Shown here one piece after another: positions 48,098 to 55,176 of a stretch of DNA of 64,000 nt. Numbering within the stretch: position 1 is the stretch's first letter; each line of letters begins with the position of its first letter. The translations under genes were made by a program, and so were the position numbers. Source of the stretch: Pseudonocardia sp. DSM 110487 (GTDB lineage: Bacteria; Actinomycetota; Actinomycetes; Mycobacteriales; Pseudonocardiaceae); the NCBI RefSeq assembly GCF_019468565.1, contig NZ_CP080522.1, forward strand, positions 1-64,000, in the 5' to 3' direction. Under the pieces are notes generated by a model. That model was not told where the DNA came from, searched no databases, and saw only the letters and a list, made by a program, of their open reading frames with translations.

Positions 48098-48198
48098 GTC
48101 AGCGCAGCCTTCCCGTGTTGACCTTCTCGCAGCGCAGGCACGCACCCTCGCGCTCGGTGCAAGATGTCGGAGGTCCGGGCGCCAGCCCGGTTCTTCAT
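48094..48198 (-). CDS. Leaderless basic peptide, frame uncertain
   Basis: ATG is exactly 7 nt after the -10 TAGAGT and the frame ends in an ATGA overlap with 48097. In its second half another frame, with a C-L-R-C motif and better GC3, ends at TGA just before 48097, so a one-base shift may hide a zinc-binding protein. Confidence 0.45.
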   Translation of the reverse strand: MKNRAGARTSDILHRARGCVPALREGQHGKAALT

Positions 48199-48205
48199 GT
48201 TTGGA

Positions 48206-48256
48206 ACTCTAACACCTTATTGTCGCAGGCCACAAGCAGCGTTTTCACGCTATACA
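48206..48256 (-). promoter_or_regulatory. Leaderless-type promoter with octamers
   Basis: TTGTGG (48230-48235), 18-bp spacer, TAGAGT (48206-48211), TCCAAAC, then ATG. GCGTGAAA ACGC octamers lie just upstream on the minus strand. Confidence 0.6.
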
Positions 48257-48718
48257 GTGACGGGAATCCTCCAGGTGGGCCAGTCCTCCCCCTGGGGGAT
48301 CGACGGTCAGTCGAACCGCGGGGCCGTAGGTGATGTCCGGGCGGTCCCGGGTGAGGAAGTCACCTGACATCATGAGCAGCCGCGCCGGCTCGCCACCGTG
48401 GGTGAACACGAGCAGGTTGGCCGAGCTCTCGTAGTAGTTGCGGCGGATGACCTCTCCGCCGACATAACTGTTGATCATCGCGGCGGGCGTGCCCTCGGCG
48501 AAGATCCGCAGCCCGTCCCACTCGAAGTCCGTCAGGTCGGCGATACAGCGGCTGCCGCCGTTGTCCCACACCGAGCCGACGGCCGTTTCGAAAGCGTCGT
48601 CGCTGGTGAGCTTCAGCTCCGGGGCGGACGCCGAACCCTGGCCACACGCTGTGAGCAGGACGAGCGCTGCCAGCACCGGGATGGCGAGCACGGGTCGGGC
48701 GGTGCGGTGGGGGTGCAT
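48245..48718 (-). CDS. Putative lipoprotein, 157 aa
   Basis: Hydrophobic signal with lipobox L-L-T-A-C (Cys about 25), then an acidic extracellular domain with two further Cys. Its 3' end overlaps the divergent-looking octamer DNA of the next promoter. TGATG overlap with the upstream gene. Function unknown. Confidence 0.7.
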   Translation of the reverse strand: MHPHRTARPVLAIPVLAALVLLTACGQGSASAPELKLTSDDAFETAVGSVWDNGGSRCIADLTDFEWDGLRIFAEGTPAAMINSYVGGEVIRRNYYESSANLLVFTHGGEPARLLMMSGDFLTRDRPDITYGPAVRLTVDPPGGGLAHLEDSRHCIA

Positions 48719-48885
48719 CACGGCTCGGTCCTCCATTCGGGATCGTTGCCGGGAAGAGCCGGCGCGTCGTCGGGCTCGTGGCCCGCCGGGCCGAACATCG
48801 GCGACCGAACGCCGGCGGAGTCCTTGAAGTTGGACGCATGACGACGAACGGCGGCTCGGCGGGCCGCCTCCCGAAACCTTCGCAA
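48718..48885 (-). CDS. Possible 55-aa protein
   Basis: Excellent GC3 over the last 40 codons, ending in a TGATG overlap with the lipoprotein. TTG 48885 is the only plausible start; arginine-rich front, Pro/Asp-rich tail. Confidence 0.45.
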   Translation of the reverse strand: MRRFREAARRAAVRRHASNFKDSAGVRSPMFGPAGHEPDDAPALPGNDPEWRTEP

Positions 48886-48910
48886 GCTGTGCGCGTGCTG
48901 TCATAACACA

Positions 48911-48928
48911 GCCTCACCCACGTGAGGC
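48911..48928. terminator. Short hairpin
   Basis: GCCTCAC pairs with GTGAGGC around a 4-nt loop. Confidence 0.45.
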
Positions 48929-49172
48929 TCGGCGAGGACGCGCTGCGGTCGGCTGAGGAGCGACGACGCAGCGGTCATCGACGTCATCAGTGCAGCGCGG
49001 CATCGGGACTCGAACAGAACTTCCCCGAGCGCGGGCCCCGTTCGCCATCCCAAGGCCGTCTCAGGGCACGGTTGACGTCCACCTGGTTCCTGCCGCCTCG
49101 CCACCAGTCCGACCTCGGCTCCGCGCTCCGCGACAGCACGCAGTGGGCGTGGCTCCGGCTTGGGTTCGTGCG

Positions 49173-49736
49173 CTACTGCTGTGTGGTCCAGCGCGGGCCG
49201 ATGGTGGCCCACTCTCGGCCCCAGCTGCGGACGTTGGCGGCCGCGGTCGAGCGACGGACGAGCTGCCACACGGCGCCGAGCACCGCGGCGCCGGCGGCCA
49301 GGATGCCGAGGCCGCTCAAGAACCCCGCGGCGACCGCCGTCGAATGCGGCGATGGGGCGGGGACTCGGGCGCCGTTCCGGTCCATCCAGATCGGCACCTC
49401 GTCGCCGGCCTTCGTGCCGACCACGACCGGCACCATCTCGGTGCGGGGCTGTCCGTCGGGACCGATCCAGCGTGCGGGAACGCCGAATAGCGGCTGTTCG
49501 AGCGCGAGCATCGGCATCGACTCGAGAGCGGTCGCGGTCACCAACATCCGCGTCCCTGCCTCGGCGCGCTGCGTCGCAGCGGTCTCGCCGAATGTGCCGT
49601 TCCCCACCACGAACGCGATGATCACCAGGAGTAGCGACAGACCGGTCAACGCCCATGCGGCGGCGTCCTCGACGTGATCCGTCCACCGCCGGGGTATGCG
49701 ATCGACCGCTCGGACCCGTCTCCGCCTATTGGGCAC
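49173..49736 (-). CDS. Two-helix membrane protein, Rv1733c-like layout
   Basis: 187 residues with two membrane helices (about 30-52 and 140-163) around an extracytoplasmic loop that carries V-P-V-V-x-x-T-x-A-G-D-E-V. Layout and the R-R-W-x-D start resemble actinobacterial Rv1733c-family proteins. GTG start overlaps the stop of the upstream membrane gene. Function unknown. Confidence 0.6.
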   Translation of the reverse strand: MPNRRRRVRAVDRIPRRWTDHVEDAAAWALTGLSLLLVIIAFVVGNGTFGETAATQRAEAGTRMLVTATALESMPMLALEQPLFGVPARWIGPDGQPRTEMVPVVVGTKAGDEVPIWMDRNGARVPAPSPHSTAVAAGFLSGLGILAAGAAVLGAVWQLVRRSTAAANVRSWGREWATIGPRWTTQQ

Positions 49737-50670
49737 GGGTCTCGTCCCCTGCGTGGGTGGACGGCAGCTGACGCGGCCCGGCCACTGCCTGTTGGGCGGG
49801 CGCGGGGGCAGGGTCGTTCCTTGAACCGGTGCTGCCAGCCGTCTGGTTGCCGCCATTCGAGGGGCCGACGGCAGGCTGTCGGCGGCAATTCATCGCGATT
49901 GCTCCGCTGAATCCGAGCGCGACGAACGTATACGCGGCCGCCGCTGAGCCGCAGTAGGCCGCGATGGCTGCGGCGGCGAGCAGGGCGAGCATGACGCTGA
50001 CTCGGGCGCTGCGTTGGCGCAGGGCCGCATCGATTCGATCGGAGCAGCGGGCCCGGCGGTGCACGGCAAGCCAGACGCTCGCAGTGGCGATCAGCAGCGC
50101 CGCAGCCACACTGATCAACGCCGGTGCCGGACTTGGAATCACGAGCAGCGCCCAGTCCTGACCGAGGAGCGCAGCAGTGCTCAGCACTCCGAGCGTGCCG
50201 AGCAGGATGCCCGCGAGTGTGACTGTCCATCCCGGGATCAGCGCACGTGCTGTGTATTGCGGCGCGGGCGCACCACCGGGCGTGGCGGTGTGGCCGCTGC
50301 TCCAGGCGATCCCTTCGGCGATGAATCCGCCGGTCAGTGCGACGGCCAGCAGGATCGCCTCAAGCGGGGGCCGCCCGGAGGGCAGGACCAGCGAGGTGAC
50401 GGTCGAGAGCGTCAGGTAGATGACGGCGTAGGGGATCCGGTGGCGTTTGAGATATCGGCGGGCTTCATCGATCTCAAGGTCGGTCGGGTCGCTGATGCCC
50501 AATCGCTGGATCAGTCGGATCGCGTCCCGCCGGGTGGGCCACACCGCCAGGAGGAGTACCGCGGCGATGCCGATGTAGATCGGCGCCGCGGTCAGCACGA
50601 AGTCGGGCTCCTGTAGACCGGCGGCCTCGGGGCCTCGCGCCAGGGGCTCCTGCGCATATCGAGCGAGCAT
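49726..50670 (-). CDS. Multi-pass membrane protein, 314 aa
   Basis: Five to seven hydrophobic helices between residues about 25 and 255, with a short acidic cytoplasmic loop after the first and a Pro/Asn/Gln-rich C-terminal tail. GAAGGAAG site. No family recognised; may be a scaffold in the envelope island. Confidence 0.7.
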   Translation of the reverse strand: MLARYAQEPLARGPEAAGLQEPDFVLTAAPIYIGIAAVLLLAVWPTRRDAIRLIQRLGISDPTDLEIDEARRYLKRHRIPYAVIYLTLSTVTSLVLPSGRPPLEAILLAVALTGGFIAEGIAWSSGHTATPGGAPAPQYTARALIPGWTVTLAGILLGTLGVLSTAALLGQDWALLVIPSPAPALISVAAALLIATASVWLAVHRRARCSDRIDAALRQRSARVSVMLALLAAAAIAAYCGSAAAAYTFVALGFSGAIAMNCRRQPAVGPSNGGNQTAGSTGSRNDPAPAPAQQAVAGPRQLPSTHAGDETRAQ

Positions 50671-50683
50671 GATGCTTCCTTCG

Positions 50684-50887
50684 TCAGAGGGCGCCGCCGC
50701 CCGTGATGCCAGCTGTCCTCGGGTACGCGGCGCCCGGCTCGTAGGGTGTCGGCGCCGGGTGCTGGCCAGCCCGGAGGAGGTCGCGGGCCGGTTCGGTGTT
50801 GCCGGCCCGGCGGTGGACGCGGAGATAGGTCCCGAGCGTCGCGAGCGCGTCGAGAAGCTCACCCGCGATCGACACGATGTTGGGCAT
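50684..50887 (-). CDS. Small protein, 67 aa
   Basis: Amphipathic helix (about 8-25) then a basic Pro-rich tail. AAGGAGGACC site fixes ATG 50887. Function unknown. Confidence 0.6.
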   Translation of the reverse strand: MPNIVSIAGELLDALATLGTYLRVHRRAGNTEPARDLLRAGQHPAPTPYEPGAAYPRTAGITGGGAL

Positions 50888-50971
50888 TCGGTCCTCCTTT
50901 TCCGGCCGGCGGCTCATGCCTCCAGCCCCTGTTGCTGCGGATGGCTCGCCGTCGGCGAGCCGCTGTCTTGA

Positions 50972-52018
50972 TCACGTGGTGGGCGCGGTTTGGGTGAGCG
51001 CGGCGGCCAGGCCGAGGGTCACCGCCATCAGTGCCATCTCGTGGCCGGCCCACAGCAGTAGTGGCATCCGGCTGGCGGCCATCCGGCGGCGGGTGAGCCA
51101 ACCCAGCCCGCCGATGCCGGCGAGCGCGACGACCTTTCCCGTCAGTAGCAGGCCCCAGCCGGACTCGAGCAGCGCGGACCAGCTGGCCGGGCCACCGTGA
51201 TGGGGGTCGGTCGGCAGGCGCACCAGGGTGGCGACGATGCCGCTGATCGTCACCGCGGTGATGGATGCGGCGGCCAGCCGGGAGAAGCGAGGAAGGGTGG
51301 CGACCAGCAGGCCGCGATGCGGCGCGACCAGCAGGAGCAGGGCGCCCAGGCCGCCGACCCAGACCGCGGCCGCGGCGACATGCACTCCGATGCCGATCAC
51401 GCTGATCACCTGGAAGTCGGCGGCGCCCGCGGCGTGCCCGGTCACCGTGGGTGTGATCATCGCGAACAGGGCGACGGCCAGGACAGCGCGGGGCGGGACG
51501 CGATCAGGCGCGTGCAGTCGCAGGGTGGCGGTGACGAGGACGAACGTGGCGCCGGCCACGGTGAGCAGTAGCCCTTGGCCCGCCCCGAGGCGGGTGATCC
51601 ACACGAGCAGCTCCGCCGCGCCGACCGTGGCGATCGACCGATCGAACGCGGTGGCCGCACTGAACACGAGCACCAGAAGGGCGGCGGCGAGCCAGATCCC
51701 GGCGACAGTGACCCCCGGGCGAAGCGTCGATGCAAGCACGGACGGAGCACGCCGGTGATCACGGGGGAGCAGCACACCGAGCAGGGCCAGGCCCACGAAC
51801 ACCACACCGGCAACGTCCATCGCGGCGCGCATGATCGGCAGGCCCATCCCGGCCAGTCCCTGCCCACCGGCGATGACGCTCGCTGCCCCGGCGGTCAGCA
51901 TCACGAGCCCGGCCCACCGGCCAAGCGGCCCACCCACGTCCGCGAGCCAGAGCGCGAACGGCCGCCCCGTCTGCACCCGCGACAGCGGGTGCAGACGGGC
52001 CCGGCTGCTCCTCATCAT
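50972..52018 (-). CDS. copD: CopD-family copper-resistance membrane protein
   Basis: 348 residues with eight or more membrane helices. A H-V-A-A-A-A-V-W-V-G-G-L helix with its conserved His and Trp, followed by F-S-R-L-A-x-x-S-I and a G-K-V-x-A-L segment, is the CopD domain signature. Start overlaps copC as ATGA. CopC/CopD pairs move copper across the membrane; this is part of the envelope island rather than a full resistance operon. Confidence 0.8.
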   Translation of the reverse strand: MMRSSRARLHPLSRVQTGRPFALWLADVGGPLGRWAGLVMLTAGAASVIAGGQGLAGMGLPIMRAAMDVAGVVFVGLALLGVLLPRDHRRAPSVLASTLRPGVTVAGIWLAAALLVLVFSAATAFDRSIATVGAAELLVWITRLGAGQGLLLTVAGATFVLVTATLRLHAPDRVPPRAVLAVALFAMITPTVTGHAAGAADFQVISVIGIGVHVAAAAVWVGGLGALLLLVAPHRGLLVATLPRFSRLAAASITAVTISGIVATLVRLPTDPHHGGPASWSALLESGWGLLLTGKVVALAGIGGLGWLTRRRMAASRMPLLLWAGHEMALMAVTLGLAAALTQTAPTT

Positions 52019-52674
52019 CGGCGCAGATCCACCAGTTTGAGCCGAAGGGCGGCCGCCGCGCAGACACCGATGGCCACCAGTCCCACGACCACCCACGGCC
52101 AGACCGGCCCCGACTCCTCCTCTGGACCAGGGGCGGCGGCCGGCGCCGATGCCACCTCCGCGGGCCGGGCCTGATCCACGCCTCCCGGGACTGTCGATCC
52201 GCCGTCGGTAGGGCCAGGCCTGGGGGCGAGGGTGAACGAGAGAACGCCGGTCAGCGGGTGCCCGTCCGCCGCAGTGATCCGGTAGTGGGTTGTGTATCGG
52301 CCCGGCTTGGCCAGCGCGGCGAGCGGCACCCGGAGGGAGTCGCTCGGGAGTAGATGCTCGCGTTGTCGGCCCGTCGCCGGGATGCCGATCTCGCGCCCCG
52401 GCCACACGAGCCTCGGCGTGCCGATGGACACCGGCACGCCGTCCGGATCGTTCACCGTGATGATCGACACTGTGCCGTCGACCTCGGTGAGCGTCAGCGT
52501 CACCGCCCGCGGTGGCTCGACGAGGACCGCCCCGTCCGGTGGATCGCTGGCGACCAGCTGGGTATGGGCGTAGGCGGGCGAGCTCAGCCACACCCAGCAG
52601 GCCGCGAGGAGCAGCACCACGGCGGCCACGTCAGCTGCGGGCCGGGTCACGGCGGGCGTGAGGATCCGCGTCAT
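52015..52674 (-). CDS. copC: CopC-domain exported protein
   Basis: 219 residues. Signal peptide ending A-Y-A before H-T-Q-L-V-A-S-D-P-P-D-G (about 36-47), whose first His is the CopC copper ligand. D-G-H-P-L-T-G-x-L-S-F-T near residue 135 completes the copper site. A C-terminal membrane helix (about 190-210) anchors it. Coupled to copD and to a secreted protease. Confidence 0.82.
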   Translation of the reverse strand: MTRILTPAVTRPAADVAAVVLLLAACWVWLSSPAYAHTQLVASDPPDGAVLVEPPRAVTLTLTEVDGTVSIITVNDPDGVPVSIGTPRLVWPGREIGIPATGRQREHLLPSDSLRVPLAALAKPGRYTTHYRITAADGHPLTGVLSFTLAPRPGPTDGGSTVPGGVDQARPAEVASAPAAAPGPEEESGPVWPWVVVGLVAIGVCAAAALRLKLVDLRR

Positions 52675-54149
52675 GACGGCACGGGGGCCGTTTCCGGCAT
52701 CGGGTCCGTCTTCTCGGCGGGCTCGCCGCTGGCCACAGGCTCGGCGCTCGCCGCCGGCTCGGCGCGGGCCGGGCGGAGCCGAGTGCGGGAGCGCTGAAGA
52801 CGAGCACCGGCGAACACCCCGATGATCGCGCCGACGATGAGCGAGCCGGCGAAGACCCAGCCGATGGGCGGGTCAGCGTCCGCCGGGGGGTTGCTGACCG
52901 CTGCCTGCACGCTGACCTCGTCGGTGGCGGCCGGTACGGGCGCGATCGGGCCGGTCGGTGGCACCGGGGCGGCGGGCGCAGCTGCCGGTGCGGCCGGTGC
53001 GGCCGGTGCGGCGACGGTCACCGGTGCCGGCACCGGAGCGGGAACGGGGGCGGGGGCGGGAACCGGCTGTGCGGCACCGGGGCCGAGCAGGAACTCGCGC
53101 AGCATCCCGGTGTCGGTGATGACGTTGAAGTTCTGTCCAATGAACGGCACCGTCATCTGGCTGTTGACGCCGAGGACCTCTCCGCGGGCGTTGATCGTGG
53201 GCCCGCCGGACATGCCGCCCGAGAGGTCAGCGTTCACCTGGTACACGGGGACGCCGTGCCGGATCTGCTGAGCAGTGATCGTGCCGCTGGTGTTCGAGGG
53301 CCGCAGCCGGGAGTCCTGGAGGACCTCGGCCGGGGACTTGCCACCGGCCAGGAGACCGGCGATGTCGACACCGTCGGTGTCGATGATGTTGAGACCCGGG
53401 AACCCGATCGAGGCGACCAGCTCGCCGAGTCCGGGCGGAGCCGCAGCGGCCGGCAGCGGCCGTGCCGGCGGCAAGCCAGCCACGGCGAGCTTGGCGATGT
53501 CGCCTTCCTCCGCGCTGCGGAAGTCATCAACGCGTGCGATGACCGGCGCGGTGAGCACCGCACCGGGCAACTCGCGCGGTTGGAACGCCCAGACCGTGCG
53601 GCGTGGCTCGAGGGCGGTCGGCGGGAGCGCTGTCGGCCAGCCTTCTTCGTCGCGCGGCCCGCCCCTGGCATGCAGGGCCATCCGGCCCTCGAGCGGGTCA
53701 ACGCAGTGGCCCGCGGTGACGATCGTGGTCGGGCTGTCGAAATAGCCGCTGCAGATCGCGAAGACTGGCAGGTCGGGTCCTTCGGCTGCCGGCAGCGGGG
53801 GCTCCGCGGCGGAGAACCCGGCGAACGGGTCGACAGGGTCTTCCCAGACGACGACCAGGCCCACGATGGACTGCTGGGCTGCCTCCAGCACTGCCGGATC
53901 GATGAGGGCGGCGCGCGCCGGCGGTTGCGGAAGGCCGGGCGCGGGCGCTGGCCCGGTCGGGGTCGTGGGCAGCGCAGGCGATGCGGGCCGGCTCGGGGTG
54001 GCCGCACCGTCGGGCGCAGGCGCGGGTGATGCTGGCTGCGCGGCGGCGGCGCCACCGGCGAGGACCGTGCACAGGAGGGCGGCGGTGAGTGCCGCCAATG
54101 AACGCGGCAGCCGTCCCCGATGCTTTCTCGATCCCGAATCGTCACGCAT
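52671..54149 (-). CDS. Secreted trypsin-like serine protease
   Basis: 492 residues. Signal peptide (about 12-38), Pro-rich spacer, then a chymotrypsin-fold domain with TAGHC (His), EEGDIAKL (Asp region) and GGMSGGP (Ser). A Pro/Ala-rich stalk and a C-terminal membrane helix (about 430-455) tether it outside the cell. Possible roles are maturation of surface or mating proteins; inferred. Confidence 0.8.
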   Translation of the reverse strand: MRDDSGSRKHRGRLPRSLAALTAALLCTVLAGGAAAAQPASPAPAPDGAATPSRPASPALPTTPTGPAPAPGLPQPPARAALIDPAVLEAAQQSIVGLVVVWEDPVDPFAGFSAAEPPLPAAEGPDLPVFAICSGYFDSPTTIVTAGHCVDPLEGRMALHARGGPRDEEGWPTALPPTALEPRRTVWAFQPRELPGAVLTAPVIARVDDFRSAEEGDIAKLAVAGLPPARPLPAAAAPPGLGELVASIGFPGLNIIDTDGVDIAGLLAGGKSPAEVLQDSRLRPSNTSGTITAQQIRHGVPVYQVNADLSGGMSGGPTINARGEVLGVNSQMTVPFIGQNFNVITDTGMLREFLLGPGAAQPVPAPAPVPAPVPAPVTVAAPAAPAAPAAAPAAPVPPTGPIAPVPAATDEVSVQAAVSNPPADADPPIGWVFAGSLIVGAIIGVFAGARLQRSRTRLRPARAEPAASAEPVASGEPAEKTDPMPETAPVPS

Positions 54150-54465
54150 GCAGATTCCTTTCATCCCTAGCGATTGAATCTTCAGCCTCGCTGGTATGGC
54201 TCACCGCGTGAAGCACCACCGCGCGCGATGGGCTTGTATCTCGAAAAAGGGCTGGGGTCAGGCGGTCGACGGGATCTGGCGGCTTCCTGCGCCGGGATAC
54301 CCAAGGGTTTCGCGGCGCGGCCACGCGGCGCGAGTTCGACTGTCACAATCCCGCACATACATCGCCTGTACCGCACACATCCTTCTGAAGTGTTGTGCGA
54401 CGACAGCACTGCCGACTCGGCGCTCGGCCATCCACACCCTGCGCATTGCATGGTCCGGGATTCGA
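54150..54465. other. Intergenic, no gene
   Basis: Promoter region for the protease gene is likely here; no octamer repeats, hairpins or supportable frames are seen. Confidence 0.5.
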
Positions 54466-55101
54466 CTAGGTCTGAATAAGTCGAGGGGAGGAGGGCTGGG
54501 AGTCGGGCGCCAGCCCCAAGAATCGGCCGTTGCTCTGGTCGTTGTTTTGACCGTTCCCTTGCCCATTGCCCGGGCCGCTGTTCTGCTTGTTGCCCTGGTC
54601 GCTGTTCAGTTTGTTGCCCTGGTCCTGCTCGTTGCCCTGGTCCTGCTCGTTGCCCTGGTCCTGCTCGTTGCCCTGGTCGCGGTCGCGATCCTCACCGCGA
54701 TCCTTGCCGTCGTCGCCGTCGCCGTCCTTCTCCTCGTCGCCGTCGCCGTCGTTGTCCTTGTCGCCGTCCTCGTCCTTGTCCTTGTCGCTCTTACTGTCCT
54801 CGTTACTGTCCTCGTCCTTGTCGGTGTCGTTGTCCTCGTTGCTGTCCTTCTCCTTGCCGCTGCCTGCCTCCTCGTCGCGGTCCTCATCCTTTTCCTGATT
54901 GCCGTCCTTGTCCTCGTCGTCGGACTGCAGCGACACTTCCCGAATCGTTTCCGTCTCGGGGTACACCCCGTTTCCCCCTCCGGGGGCGATGCCCGCAACC
55001 GGAATGATGCCCGGCTGTGGCGACGAATCGAGCGCATCAGCGCCGGCTAGAGCGCCCGCTACCGCAGCCAAAGAAACGACGGCGTATTTCGTTGCACCCA
55101 T
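54466..55101 (-). CDS. Exported acidic repeat protein, 211 aa
   Basis: Signal-like N-terminus (about 1-23), then a run of Asp/Glu/Lys-rich repeats (about 60-135) with D-x-D-x-D elements and a set of Asp-Gln-Gly-Asn-rich repeats (about 140-180). Probably disordered and calcium-binding at the surface. The repeats could vary by slippage. Confidence 0.7.
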   Translation of the reverse strand: MGATKYAVVSLAAVAGALAGADALDSSPQPGIIPVAGIAPGGGNGVYPETETIREVSLQSDDEDKDGNQEKDEDRDEEAGSGKEKDSNEDNDTDKDEDSNEDSKSDKDKDEDGDKDNDGDGDEEKDGDGDDGKDRGEDRDRDQGNEQDQGNEQDQGNEQDQGNKLNSDQGNKQNSGPGNGQGNGQNNDQSNGRFLGLAPDSQPSSPRLIQT

Positions 55102-55176
55102 CTCATTTCCTCACTGTTTGACGATTCTCATCATTGCGGGGGATTGGGGGAGGGCAGGTAGTCCGAGCGCGGTGCG

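Noticed and set aside
54196..55050. Plus-strand frame rich in Leu/Val
   Set aside because: It is the antisense of the acidic repeat protein at 54466-55101, whose signal peptide, repeats and position in the island make it the real gene.
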